Origin: Sphingobacterium griseoflavum
GTDB taxonomy: Bacteria > Bacteroidota > Bacteroidia > Sphingobacteriales > Sphingobacteriaceae
Direction: 5' to 3'
Length of the DNA: 64,000 nt
NCBI RefSeq assembly: GCF_014653155.1
Contig: NZ_BNAF01000003.1
Coordinates: 310,001 to 374,000, forward strand
Shown in pieces: positions 35,183-44,073 of the stretch. Both the position numbers and the translations under genes were made by a program. Below the pieces are notes generated by a model. It did not search any database, was not told the DNA's origin, and saw only the letters and a list, made by a program, of their open reading frames with translations. Position 1 is the stretch's first letter; the number at the start of each line of letters is the position of its first letter.

Positions 35183-35935
35183 TTAACTATGATTTCCTCC
35201 GTCAATCCTTATGATTTCACCATTTATAAAGGCGCCGTCTTCCGAGGCAAGCATGGCGACAACACCAGCGACATCTTCCGGATTTCCGTAGGGCAGATCC
35301 ATCCGTTTCAAATGCTCCATCAAGGTATAGTCTACATCTGTTCCCAAGTGTTCAAGCGGGTTTTCTTTTATCATGTTGGTGGCTATTCCCCCTGGGGCAA
35401 CGGCGTTTATACGTATTCCGGTTTTCATGTATTCCCACGCCAAGGTGCTAGTCATCGCGGCAACACCTCCTTTACTGGCCGCATAGGCTGCCATGTAAGG
35501 ATGTCCAAAGAACGAAGAGGTGGAAGCGGCGTTTACAATACTACCTTTCGTTTTGATGAGCAAAGGGATCGCCTCGCGATTAATTAAAAACGTTCCCAAA
35601 AGATTGACCGTAATAGGTACCATAAACTCTTCGACACTCGTTGATGAGGTGACAGAAGATCGCAGTATGCCAGCCATGTGAGCAACGGCGTCCAGTTTTC
35701 CTTCCGTATGCGCAATGCTTTTAAAAACCTCCTTTACCGCATCCTCATCCGTGACGGAAGCGGTCATGTAACGACCCGGATTAGTCATCTTTCTGACCGT
35801 TTCTTCCAAGCCATCACGGTTGACATCCATAGCCACAACTCGTGCTCCTTCTTGAGCAAACCTTAAAGCGCACGCGCGTCCCATTCCCGATGCAGCGCCT
35901 GTTACCAATACTACTTTTTCATTGAATCGTTTCAT
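35183..35935 (-). CDS. Short-chain dehydrogenase/reductase
   Basis: A 250-residue classical SDR. It has the cofactor motif TGAASGMGRA, Asp in VAMDVNRDG (suggesting NAD preference), catalytic Ser in NAASTSSFFG and YAASKGG with catalytic Tyr and Lys. The NNAG position reads HMAG. It resembles 3-oxoacyl-ACP reductases and 3-alpha/20-beta-hydroxysteroid dehydrogenases. It lies 11 bp after the TetR gene on the same strand and opposite a 3-ketosteroid dehydrogenase-like gene, so steroid or terpenoid alcohol oxidation is plausible but inferred. Confidence 0.82.
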   Translation of the reverse strand: MKRFNEKVVLVTGAASGMGRACALRFAQEGARVVAMDVNRDGLEETVRKMTNPGRYMTASVTDEDAVKEVFKSIAHTEGKLDAVAHMAGILRSSVTSSTSVEEFMVPITVNLLGTFLINREAIPLLIKTKGSIVNAASTSSFFGHPYMAAYAASKGGVAAMTSTLAWEYMKTGIRINAVAPGGIATNMIKENPLEHLGTDVDYTLMEHLKRMDLPYGNPEDVAGVVAMLASEDGAFINGEIIRIDGGNHS

Positions 35936-35946
35936 CTTATTTACAT

Positions 35947-36525
35947 TTAAAAAGCTATATCTTCAAAAAATTGTATGTCTTTATGTGTCTTCTCTCCTCC
36001 AAGTCCGCCAATTAGGAAGGTAAAAATGCGAGAGGCGTTGGTTTTCATTGGATCTGGAAAATTGGCACTGACACTTGCTATCATGGTGAGCAGCAATAAT
36101 AAGTCGGTCCGTAAATCGAAATCTGCCCGTAAATAGCCAGCTTCTTTAGCTACTGCTACGGGATCTTTAAAGACCTCAATTAATTTTCTACCGGTTTCTG
36201 TGCTGTCTTCTTCATTTAAATATGGAACAAACAGGTTGTACTGAATTCGTTGCTTCACAACAATTTTTAATAATTCAAAAAACAATAGTCCGTCCGCACT
36301 AAATGTTCGACTTATTTTTTCCAGCTGCTCTAAGTTATAACAGAAAACGGCACCTATCACAGCACTTTTATCGGGGAAATATCTATAAAATGTCATTCTG
36401 GATAATCCCGATTGTTTTGCCAATCCGACTAATGAAAAATCTGGACCTTTTTCTTTGAACATTTTCAAAGCAACGTCGATTATAGCGTTCCGATTTCTTT
36501 TTACATCTGCTCTTTCTTTAATCAT
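35947..36525 (-). CDS. TetR-family transcriptional regulator
   Basis: A 192-residue repressor with an N-terminal helix-turn-helix (AIIDVALKMFKEKG, then FSLVGLAKQSGLSRMTFYRYFPDKSAV) and an all-helical ligand domain without a known signature. It is divergent from the flavoprotein gene at 36626. The 100-bp gap between them carries a perfect palindrome (36560-36574) suited to TetR binding. It would repress itself, the SDR and the flavoprotein. Confidence 0.88.
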   Translation of the reverse strand: MIKERADVKRNRNAIIDVALKMFKEKGPDFSLVGLAKQSGLSRMTFYRYFPDKSAVIGAVFCYNLEQLEKISRTFSADGLLFFELLKIVVKQRIQYNLFVPYLNEEDSTETGRKLIEVFKDPVAVAKEAGYLRADFDLRTDLLLLLTMIASVSANFPDPMKTNASRIFTFLIGGLGGEKTHKDIQFFEDIAF

Positions 36526-36530
36526 GATAA

Positions 36531-36574
36531 TTTGTTAAGTAAACAAATATACAAAAAAAGTTACATAGTGTAAC
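36531..36574. promoter_or_regulatory. TetR operator region
   Basis: GTTACA-TAG-TGTAAC at 36560-36574 is a perfect inverted repeat. A second, looser one (TTTGTT-AAGTA-AACAAA, 36531-36547) lies next to the TetR start. Both sit between divergent genes, where a repressor could block both promoters. Confidence 0.7.
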
Positions 36575-36625
36575 ATTTTTAAATATATTTGATCTGTAAA
36601 TGCATTACGGTTAAAATGAAAAGTT

Positions 36626-38329
36626 ATGAGCAATAGCAAGCATCACAAAAAAAAGGAACAAGATACTACAATAGAAGTGGACTTACTTATCGTCGGTGCG
36701 GGTACCGGTATGGCTGCAGCATTGGCCGCTCACGAGCTTGGTCTTTCAACATGGGTAATTGAGAAAACAAGCTATGTGGGCGGCTCTACTGCAATTTCTG
36801 GAGGTGCTTTTTGGATCCCTGACAATGCGGTTTTACAGGAGGCGGGATCGTCGGACAGTCTCCAAGGCGCCCAAACTTACCTGCATGCAATTGTTGATGA
36901 TCAAAAATCTACTGATCGTATTGATCAATTTCTGAAATATGGCCATCGGACCGTCGATATGCTAAGGCGTATGACGCCAATGCAGTTCTTTTGGTCAAAA
37001 GGATATCCGGATTACCACCCCGAAATGCCTGGCGGATCAGCGGAGGGTCGCACCTGTGAATGTAAGCCATTTAATGTTCGCATGTTAGGCCGTGATGTAG
37101 CTCGTTTGCGTCCGGCGCAGCTTAAACCGCCGGTTCCGATGCCTGTTACTGGATTCGATTATAAATGGTTCAATCTGATGGTTTGCAAGCCTTTTAAAGC
37201 GATGCCACTTTTTGTCAAACGGATGCTGCAGGGAATCGGTGGGCTACTGCTAGGAAAGCATATGGTTGGCGGCGGTCAAGCTATTGCGGGCGGGTTATTT
37301 GCGGGATTAAAGCGGGCGGATATTCCGGTATGGACGAATTGTTCGTTGATGGAACTTATTGTCAATAAGGGACGTGTCGAGGAGTGCATCGTGAAGTATC
37401 AAAATGAAGAGGTTCGGATAACCGCCAAAAGGGGGATCGTCCTGAGTACAGGCGGCTTCGACCACAATATGTTGATGCGACATCATTATCAGTCGTCCGG
37501 TTTAGGGGATCATTACAGCCTTGGCTCGGATGGAAATACGGGTGACGGCATTAACCTAGCAAGGTCTCTCTGCGCGGGAATTGACAATATGGAAGAGGCT
37601 TGGTGGTTTCCCGCAATCGCTCCGCCAGAAGATGGAGGTAGGCCTCAGGTTTTGCTTGCCGAAAGATCACTTCCGGGAAGTTTCATGGTTAATCATGCAG
37701 GTAAACGCTTTATCAATGAGGCCACGGACTATATGACTTTCGGTCAAAAAATATTGGCTTTGGAGAAAGAAGGTCAGCATAAATTGGAAATGTGGTTGAT
37801 CTTCGATCAAAGTTATCGTAATCGTTATATCTTGTCGGGAACAATATTTCCAATGATGGCGCTTCCAAAAAACTGGTATGAATCGGGGGTAGCTTATTCG
37901 GCCGATACCGCAGAGGCTCTAGCCAGCCAATTAGGACTGCCTATGGAACAGTTTGTCTCGACATTCCAAAGATTTAATGAGTTGTCCATGACGGGGAAAG
38001 ACACAGACTTTCATCGCGGTGAAAGTGTCTATGACAATTATTACGGAGATCCAACGATTATGCCGAACCCAAACCTAAGACCGTTGCGAGGCAAACTTTA
38101 TGCAGTGAAGGTTGTGCTGGCTGATTTGGGCACCTGTGGCGGACTGGTGACAGATAAATTCGCGCAGGTATTACGAGAGGATGGGATGCCGATACGGGGC
38201 TTGTATGCTGTCGGTAACAGTGCGGCAAATGTATTCGGCCGGGTATATCCAGGTGCGGGCGCTACAATCGGTCAAGGTTTGGTCTTCTCGTATGTTGCCG
38301 CCCATCATGCGGCAGAGAAGCTGGAGTAA
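36626..38329 (+). CDS. FAD-dependent 3-ketosteroid delta1-dehydrogenase-like oxidoreductase
   Basis: A 567-residue flavoprotein. The N-terminal FAD motif is VDLLIVGAGTGMAAALAA with GGSTAISGGAFWIP, and a second FAD-binding stretch near the C terminus is VYPGAGATIGQGLVFSYVAAHHAA. Both are hallmarks of the KstD/fumarate-reductase-like family that introduces a 1,2 double bond into 3-ketosteroids. No signal peptide or membrane segment is seen, so it is cytoplasmic. It is divergently controlled with TetR and SDR. The substrate is not proven: close relatives act on other cyclic ketones. No further steroid-degradation genes are in the window. Confidence 0.8.
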   Translation: MSNSKHHKKKEQDTTIEVDLLIVGAGTGMAAALAAHELGLSTWVIEKTSYVGGSTAISGGAFWIPDNAVLQEAGSSDSLQGAQTYLHAIVDDQKSTDRIDQFLKYGHRTVDMLRRMTPMQFFWSKGYPDYHPEMPGGSAEGRTCECKPFNVRMLGRDVARLRPAQLKPPVPMPVTGFDYKWFNLMVCKPFKAMPLFVKRMLQGIGGLLLGKHMVGGGQAIAGGLFAGLKRADIPVWTNCSLMELIVNKGRVEECIVKYQNEEVRITAKRGIVLSTGGFDHNMLMRHHYQSSGLGDHYSLGSDGNTGDGINLARSLCAGIDNMEEAWWFPAIAPPEDGGRPQVLLAERSLPGSFMVNHAGKRFINEATDYMTFGQKILALEKEGQHKLEMWLIFDQSYRNRYILSGTIFPMMALPKNWYESGVAYSADTAEALASQLGLPMEQFVSTFQRFNELSMTGKDTDFHRGESVYDNYYGDPTIMPNPNLRPLRGKLYAVKVVLADLGTCGGLVTDKFAQVLREDGMPIRGLYAVGNSAANVFGRVYPGAGATIGQGLVFSYVAAHHAAEKLE

Positions 38330-38510
38330 TACACAGATTCAGCCTATAGGAACCCTATTCTCTCACGCTTTACCCACGTAGTTTGCTTCCGTTGGTAGCA
38401 CGCTAGACTTTGTAAAACCAAGACCTAAGGTGCCTTATTCCCGTCGTGCGCTGTCCCCCAATGAGTGCGCGGGGCTATTCGTTTCCGATAAGATTTCGCG
38501 AAAAAATTGT

Positions 38511-38518
38511 TATCTTTG
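38511..38518 (+). promoter_or_regulatory. Predicted -7 element of the ECF sigma gene at 38534
   Basis: TATCTTTG matches TAnnTTTG. A transcript starting about 7 bases later would exclude an ATG at 38507 and supports the ATG at 38534 as the true start. Confidence 0.65.
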
Positions 38519-38533
38519 AACGAAAGCCAGATT

Positions 38534-39127
38534 ATGGAAAGTAAAGAGAAAAAACTTGTGTATGCTATGGCGGAAGGTGATGGAAGTGCGTTCACGGCCT
38601 TGTACCACTCCTACGCAAACCGGGTCTTTCAGTTTGTTATGCGGTATGTTAAATCGCCGGATCTTGCAGAAGACCTGCAGCAAGAGATTTTTCTTAAGAT
38701 GTGGGAAAACCGGAAGCAATTTAAGGCAGCGAATGCTTTCCGGCCCTATCTATTGGCTACTACACGGAACCATGTGTTGGATTACCTCAGGCGCATCGCA
38801 AAATCGGAGGCGGCGCAGGCAGAGATCATCCATCATATGCCTTTGGAAGCAAAAGGCAGCGACTTTTTCCTATTGGAAAAAGAATACCAGGCTTATATCG
38901 CGCAAGCTATAGGCTCCCTCAGCCCGACCGCTCGAAAAGTTTTTCAAGGCTGCCGGGAAGAGAGAAAGACCTATAACGAAGTTGCCGCAGAACTGGGCAT
39001 AAGCCGGGATGCGATCAAAAAACATATGGTGCGCGCCATGAAATCCATACGCGTGGCCATCGAAAAAGATTTTGATATCTACCTCCTCATTTTATTGAGT
39101 TTGGCTGTATTTTTTTATCTTTTTTAA
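38534..39127 (+). CDS. ECF sigma factor with hydrophobic C-terminal tail
   Basis: A 197-residue protein with region 2 (AFTALYHSYANRVFQFVMRYVKSPDLAEDLQQEIFLKMWENRKQF) and region 4 (ERKTYNEVAAELGISRDAIKKHMVRAMKSIR). It ends with an unusually hydrophobic stretch DIYLLILLSLAVFFYLF, long enough to touch or cross a membrane. No FecR is adjacent. The nearest unpaired FecR is at 51608, at the other end of the protease/thioredoxin SusCD locus, so a functional pairing across 13 kb is possible but inferred. It converges on the protease gene across a strong hairpin. Confidence 0.88.
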   Translation: MESKEKKLVYAMAEGDGSAFTALYHSYANRVFQFVMRYVKSPDLAEDLQQEIFLKMWENRKQFKAANAFRPYLLATTRNHVLDYLRRIAKSEAAQAEIIHHMPLEAKGSDFFLLEKEYQAYIAQAIGSLSPTARKVFQGCREERKTYNEVAAELGISRDAIKKHMVRAMKSIRVAIEKDFDIYLLILLSLAVFFYLF

Positions 39128-39201
39128 TACACCTTTTATCTCCCTTCGGTATGCGAAGGACGCATTTTAGGTTTCCTGTGCTTTCCGCTTTGGAAAAATG
39201 C

Positions 39202-39252
39202 TTTTACCTCATATACGTGGGCTTTGCAAGAATCCAGGTATATGAGGTAAAA
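39202..39252. terminator. Bidirectional terminator between convergent genes
   Basis: A perfect 15-bp inverted repeat, TTTTACCTCATATAC (39202-39216) with GTATATGAGGTAAAA (39238-39252), 21-nt loop. The A/T outer arms give a short T-run on both strands, and it separates the sigma gene (+) from the protease gene (-). Confidence 0.75.
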
Positions 39253-39289
39253 ACACCGAGCAAGATATCGTGCTCATAAGCCTCCGTTC

Positions 39290-40219
39290 TTATTTCAACA
39301 ATTTCGTTATTGCCTCAACAGGGATAGCGCGCTTGATAACCATTTGCACGTCGCTTGGTTTGGATGCTTCGTCTTTGGAAACCAGGGTTACCGTGGCAGA
39401 TACCATACCGCAGACATTACCCTTTTCATCGAGAATTGGGCCGCCACTCGATCCCACCGCGTAGTCCGCTGTGATATCCATGCGCATACCCTGTCCTTTC
39501 ATGCCGTTGAACATATAATTACGGGCCACCATACCGGAGGAAAAATAGTAAGGATTGCTTTTGGGATGTCCCAACGCGAAGACCGTAGCCCCAATTTCCG
39601 CAGCATCGCCGAGCGGTATGGGTTGCACTTTCACGCCTTGCGTATCTACCCGAAATATAGCGACATCATTTGCCTGATCATAAGCCAAGATCTCTTTTAA
39701 CGTGAAGATGCGGTTGTCATACGTAGTGAAGAACAGGTTCATGTCATCGGTAGGTTTTTTTCCGGCGATGATCCTCGCGATCTCGCCATCTTCCTTTTTT
39801 TCGATAAAGGGTTCCAGCACATGGTAGTTGGTGACGGCCAACCCATCTTCGTCGATAAAGAACGCAGTGGCATTCGGAGCGACATGCACCTTGTCACAGT
39901 TGCCGCAGTTGTAACTGTAGGCGTACTGCAAAACCGACCCTTTGCTTTTTGAATAGATCGCCGTCGCTGGTAGATCTTTTTTGCCCTTCTTGGCTGCCTT
40001 GCCGATCTCTACGGGGTTATTTGCAACGCTTACCTGCTCTAGGTACGCTTTGTTGCTGAACACGGGCATTTCGTCGACTTTAGCAGCCATTTGATCCCAG
40101 TTGGCTTCTTCGTTCCGGAATCTCGCCTGTTGCGCCTGAACCTGCGATACGGCTGAACAACTTAAAATAAAGAGCAGGGAAACGCCTGTAAAGATAGAAA
40201 TGTATGGATTTTTTTTCAT
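39290..40219 (-). CDS. Trypsin-like serine protease (S1 family), secreted or lipidated
   Basis: A 309-residue protein starting with a signal that contains LSCSAVS (possible lipobox). The catalytic triad is visible: His in VTNYHVL, Asp in NDVAIFRV and Ser in GSSGGPILDE, in the order and spacing of the S1C/DegP-like fold. No PDZ domain follows. An extra loop YNCGNCDKVHVAP with two cysteines lies before the His motif. The ATG at 40219 begins the signal; the longer frame to 40318 does not. A terminator at 40249-40287 separates it from the thioredoxin genes upstream, so it likely has its own promoter. Confidence 0.82.
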   Translation of the reverse strand: MKKNPYISIFTGVSLLFILSCSAVSQVQAQQARFRNEEANWDQMAAKVDEMPVFSNKAYLEQVSVANNPVEIGKAAKKGKKDLPATAIYSKSKGSVLQYAYSYNCGNCDKVHVAPNATAFFIDEDGLAVTNYHVLEPFIEKKEDGEIARIIAGKKPTDDMNLFFTTYDNRIFTLKEILAYDQANDVAIFRVDTQGVKVQPIPLGDAAEIGATVFALGHPKSNPYYFSSGMVARNYMFNGMKGQGMRMDITADYAVGSSGGPILDEKGNVCGMVSATVTLVSKDEASKPSDVQMVIKRAIPVEAITKLLK

Positions 40220-40248
40220 GTTAAATGGTGAATGATTAGCGTGTAGAC

Positions 40249-40287
40249 GAAAAAAAGCGATCGACCCCTTGTTCAGGGATCGACGCT
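40249..40287 (-). terminator. Terminator of the FecR-SusCD-thioredoxin unit
   Basis: On the minus strand, GCG-TCGA-CCC (with one bulged T) pairs with GGG-TCGA-CGC around a short loop. Seven T residues follow, just after the stop codon of the last thioredoxin-like gene. Confidence 0.75.
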
Positions 40288-40331
40288 CTTCAGCTAACAC
40301 ATATAGTAAGAAAAACAAACGCGTTCATTTT

Positions 40332-41549
40332 TTATTTACGGGTATCTGTAAGCCCTTCTTGGCCCAAGATTTCATCCAGCTTTTCTTCCAAAGCCGCGCC
40401 CCGCAGGTTGCTGGCGACAATGATGCCATTTGGATCTATCAGGTAATTGTCGGGAATACCAGCGATTTCGTATAGTGCTACGGATGGCGTTTTAAACCCC
40501 GTTAATTCAGATAGCTGCGTCCACGGCATACCGTCTTCCTCGATCGCCTTGATCCATTCGTCACGGCTCTTATCCAGCGAGATGCCCAATACGGTAAATC
40601 CTTTTTCATGATCTTTATACTTGTTGTAGGCTGCCAACACATTGGGGTTCTCTCCGCGGCAAGGGCCGCACCAGCTCGCCCAGAAATCCAAAAAGACGTA
40701 TTTGCCCTTAAAATCGCTGAGGGAATATTCCTTACCCTCGGTATCGGGCAGCGTGAAATCTGGTGCGACAGCACCCTCACTGATGCCTTTGATTTGCTTC
40801 ATGCGAGCGGCAATCTGCTGTCCAACTTGGCTTTCGCGCAGCCTCTTCGATGACTGTTGAAACCAGCCTTCAGCGCGCTCGATGGGCGACTCTTTGGTTA
40901 AGACAATATCTTTCAAAATCAACATATTTGCCAAGCTATTCGGATGGTTGGCAAACCAACGATCATAGTCTGCCAAGCGTAGCCTTTCATATTCACGATA
41001 GGCGTTCATGCTCTCTCGTTCCATGGATGCCATAGCTTCCTTGTCCTTGGCTTCGTAGGCTTTCATATATTTTTCATTCAGCTCCTCGCTGCCACTTTCC
41101 AGCACTTGCATTCTTTTGTTGATGGGTTCTGTAACTTCCCTCTCAAACAGTTTCAAGTCATCACCAGCAGGATTTTGTGTAACTGCGAATTGCAGGTTCT
41201 TCCAGTCGGCTGCTGTGCCGCTAACGGCTGCAGTAGCGGGTCCAAGCACGGTGCTTGCGCTATTTTCCCCTTTATAGGAAAGCTTGTAATGTGCCACCTC
41301 CGGCTGCTGGATTTCAAATCGAAACGCACCGTCTTTAACCGTGGTAGAGTCTTTCGAATGAAAAGCGTTTTTCATGACCGGAACATGACCCATAAGGTAT
41401 ACCTTTTCACCATCGACCAAACCGCCTACGGATCCAGTTATGGTCAGCTTATCCTGTGCTGTTAAGTTCGTTGCCCATACGGCACTGATGGCCGTGATGA
41501 TAAGCAGGCGCAGGTCTAGGACGGTTTTTTTTAGCTTGTTTGTACGCAT
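40332..41549 (-). CDS. TlpA-like thioredoxin-fold protein with DUF4369-type N terminus (1)
   Basis: A 405-residue secreted protein: signal (ISAVWATNLTAQ), an N-terminal beta domain (about residues 30-140, ITGSVGGLVDGEKVYL), a helical linker and a C-terminal thioredoxin domain with FLDFWASWCGPCRGENPN. The CGPC active site suggests disulfide reduction or exchange in the periplasm. It is the third of three related genes in a row and less similar to the other two. The start at 41549 is chosen because it opens the signal peptide. Such proteins often accompany Sus-like loci in Bacteroidota, and their substrate is unknown. Confidence 0.85.
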   Translation of the reverse strand: MRTNKLKKTVLDLRLLIITAISAVWATNLTAQDKLTITGSVGGLVDGEKVYLMGHVPVMKNAFHSKDSTTVKDGAFRFEIQQPEVAHYKLSYKGENSASTVLGPATAAVSGTAADWKNLQFAVTQNPAGDDLKLFEREVTEPINKRMQVLESGSEELNEKYMKAYEAKDKEAMASMERESMNAYREYERLRLADYDRWFANHPNSLANMLILKDIVLTKESPIERAEGWFQQSSKRLRESQVGQQIAARMKQIKGISEGAVAPDFTLPDTEGKEYSLSDFKGKYVFLDFWASWCGPCRGENPNVLAAYNKYKDHEKGFTVLGISLDKSRDEWIKAIEEDGMPWTQLSELTGFKTPSVALYEIAGIPDNYLIDPNGIIVASNLRGAALEEKLDEILGQEGLTDTRK

Positions 41550-41599
41550 GTTTTTTTCTTTAATAGTTGTTATAAATGAAGTGCAGTTGGGAGAACCGG

Positions 41600-42784
41600 T
41601 CAATTGGCCAGTAGCTCCTTTAGCAGTTTGTCTAACTCTTCCCCGCGCACGTTCTTTGCAATAATTTTACCTTCTGCATCCAACAGGTAGGTGCTGGGTA
41701 GAAAAGGCACCGAAAACTTAACTTTCGACGGCTTTTTTTCCTCCTCCATCCCGCCTTCCCATGCTTGGGGCCAATTAGGATGCTTGCTTTCTAGCGCTGC
41801 GAGCCACTTGTCGCGGGAGGCATCCGTCGAGATGCCCCATATTTCCAACCCTTTGTCTTTGTAGCGATCGTACGCTTTTTTCAGATTCGGAATTTCAGCC
41901 ATACAAGGCCCACACCAGCTTGCCCAAAAATCGATGTATAGGTATTTTTTTCCGTTCAGCAGCTGCGTCAACGAAAGCTGTTCGCCGGTTTTGTTGGGTA
42001 CCTCGAAATTTGCCACCATGCGCCCAACGGCGGATTTTAGTTCTGTCTCATTATTGATTTTCAATCCTTTACCATAAGGGCTGTTTTGTGCCGTAATGCC
42101 AAGCTTATTATATAATTCCACCCGTTTCTCCACGGGAAAGGACGATCGTTTGAGCAAAAATGCCACCGCTACCGATTCCGGGTACCGCTCTATAAATTCG
42201 ATGAGCAGCTCATTACCAATCTTCTCGTTTCGCGGATATACCTCCTGTTCATATACCTTGCTTAATTCCTGAAATATAGGATCATTTGTATATTTCCTGG
42301 GGTTGTCAAACCTTTCGGCGCCATATTTGTCGCGCAATGCTTGGAGAAAAGGTTCGTTTCTCCTCCGCTGTTCGTTGTAGTAGGCTTCAATAGTCTTTTG
42401 TGGTTCACTACCGCTGGTCGTTGATTGGGCCAAACTGCCCATATTGGCCTGGATGTGAATTGTGTCAGGCCTTTCGACCAGCAGTAAATAAGGCGCGTAG
42501 GAGCCATTGGTTTTACTCTCATATTCGCTCATCATAACATAGTGGCCCAATCCGGTAAAAGGGGCTATGATTTCAAATTTGCCGTCTTTTACCGTGGCCT
42601 CAAGCTTCAGGTCCTTTCCGGGCATTTCGCTATAACGATAGAGCCTTATTTTATGGCCGTCGTAGTCTGTAGAGCCGGCATCCCCCTTCAAGACTACCTG
42701 CTGTTGCTGTGCTAGGGCCAAGGTTACGGCTGTGCAGGCCAGTAAGGTAAAGATCAATCGGAGCGATTGTTGTATATGCATCAT
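41600..42784 (-). CDS. TlpA-like thioredoxin-fold protein (2)
   Basis: A 394-residue secreted protein with a signal ending TLALAQQ, an N-terminal DUF4369-like beta domain (VLKGDAGSTDYDGHKIRLYRY), a helical middle and a thioredoxin domain with YIDFWASWCGPCMAEIPNLKKAY. It is a close tandem paralogue of the 42858 gene: long identical stretches such as YIDFWASWCGPC, GLEIWGISTDASR and SVPFLPSTYLLDA occur in both. The conserved STTSGSEPQKTIE segment in the linker is shared as STTTGSEPQRKLE. The two probably arose by duplication. Confidence 0.87.
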   Translation of the reverse strand: MMHIQQSLRLIFTLLACTAVTLALAQQQQVVLKGDAGSTDYDGHKIRLYRYSEMPGKDLKLEATVKDGKFEIIAPFTGLGHYVMMSEYESKTNGSYAPYLLLVERPDTIHIQANMGSLAQSTTSGSEPQKTIEAYYNEQRRRNEPFLQALRDKYGAERFDNPRKYTNDPIFQELSKVYEQEVYPRNEKIGNELLIEFIERYPESVAVAFLLKRSSFPVEKRVELYNKLGITAQNSPYGKGLKINNETELKSAVGRMVANFEVPNKTGEQLSLTQLLNGKKYLYIDFWASWCGPCMAEIPNLKKAYDRYKDKGLEIWGISTDASRDKWLAALESKHPNWPQAWEGGMEEEKKPSKVKFSVPFLPSTYLLDAEGKIIAKNVRGEELDKLLKELLAN

Positions 42785-42857
42785 CTGGTTTTGTGTTTTT
42801 TGTTGTAAATCCTATTTTCTAGTGTGTTTTTTCAAAATTGCAGGGCTTCTGTCGCAA

Positions 42858-44036
42858 TCAATCAGCAAGAAGATTGGCTAAAAGCTCGTCCAGTGCTTCG
42901 CCGCGGACATTTTTGGCGACCACTTTTCCCGTCGCGTCCAGCAAGTAGGTGCTTGGGAGAAAAGGCACGGAGAAATGTATGTTGGATGGCTTTTCGACCT
43001 CATCCATTCCGCCTTCCCAAGCCTGTGGCCAAGTTGGGCGCTCTTGGTCTTTGGCTGATAGCCATCGTTCACGGGATGCATCAGTCGATATGCCCCATAT
43101 TTCTAAACCTTTGTCTCGATAAGCCTCATAAGCTCTTCTCAGGTTTTGGAATTCTGCTATACAAGGGCCACACCAACTGGCCCAAAAATCGATGTACAGG
43201 TATTTTTTTCCCTGTAGCAACTGCACTAATGAAAGCGGCGTGCCATCCTCCATAGGCACTTGGAAGTCCACAATCTGACTACCCACTTCAGAGCGTAGCT
43301 CCAGATCATTATTGCCTTTTAATTGTTGGCCGTATACGCTCTGCTGTACGGAGGGAGTCAGCTTGTTGTAGAGCTCCACGCGTTTCTCCGCTGGTAGCAG
43401 CGAATGGCTCAGCAAATAGGCCGTAGCAACAGAATTCGGGTGAAGGTCAGCAAAAGCCAAGGTTTCTTGATTTTCAATTTCCATCATTTTTGGGGACACA
43501 ACTGTTTCGTATTCTGTCATGAGCTCTTCCATTTTGGGATCGTCCATATGCTCTTCTGGATTATCCAAAATTTCGTCGCCATATTTCGCGCGAAAGGCAT
43601 CCATCACCCCTGCGGTGCGGCGATCTTTAGCGGCATAATATTCCTCCAGCTTTCGCTGCGGCTCGCTGCCAGTGGTGGTCGATTGCGCGAGATGACCCAC
43701 ATTGGCCTTTATTCGAATCGTGTCAGGTCGTTCTACGACGATCGTGTAGGGCGCATAACCACCGTTGACCTTACTTTCGTATTCGCTTTTTAAAACGTAG
43801 TGGCCCAATCCCGTGAAGGGAGCGACAAGCTCAAACTTCCCATCTTTTAGGGTGGCCTCCAGCTCGAGCTTCTGATCCGGCATGCCACTATATTGATAGA
43901 GAATGACCTTATATCCATCATAGGTTGTTGTACCTGCATCGCCTAGGAAAATAACGCGATCCTGCGCGGTAATAACGTTTGCCAAAACCAATAAAGAGGT
44001 AAATAGGGCAATTTTAAGTGTGCTGTATATCATCAT
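42858..44036 (-). CDS. TlpA-like thioredoxin-fold protein (3)
   Basis: A 392-residue secreted protein with signal ending NVITAQD and the same domain order as its neighbour at 41600: beta domain (FLGDAGTTTYDGYKVILYQYSG), helical linker, then thioredoxin domain with YIDFWASWCGPCIAEFQNLRRAY. The CGPC motif is intact. It is the first of the three thioredoxin genes read after the PKD-like lipoprotein gene, in the same unit as SusC/SusD. Its role may be to reduce disulfides in imported peptides or to maintain partner proteins; this is inference. Confidence 0.87.
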   Translation of the reverse strand: MMIYSTLKIALFTSLLVLANVITAQDRVIFLGDAGTTTYDGYKVILYQYSGMPDQKLELEATLKDGKFELVAPFTGLGHYVLKSEYESKVNGGYAPYTIVVERPDTIRIKANVGHLAQSTTTGSEPQRKLEEYYAAKDRRTAGVMDAFRAKYGDEILDNPEEHMDDPKMEELMTEYETVVSPKMMEIENQETLAFADLHPNSVATAYLLSHSLLPAEKRVELYNKLTPSVQQSVYGQQLKGNNDLELRSEVGSQIVDFQVPMEDGTPLSLVQLLQGKKYLYIDFWASWCGPCIAEFQNLRRAYEAYRDKGLEIWGISTDASRERWLSAKDQERPTWPQAWEGGMDEVEKPSNIHFSVPFLPSTYLLDATGKVVAKNVRGEALDELLANLLAD

Positions 44037-44073
44037 AACATTTTAGTTTAAACGTTTCATTGCAAGGAGGAGA

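Noticed and set aside
38430..38500. GC-rich stretch with CCCC/GGGG runs before the ECF sigma gene as terminator
   Set aside because: The pairing is short and imperfect and no T-run follows.
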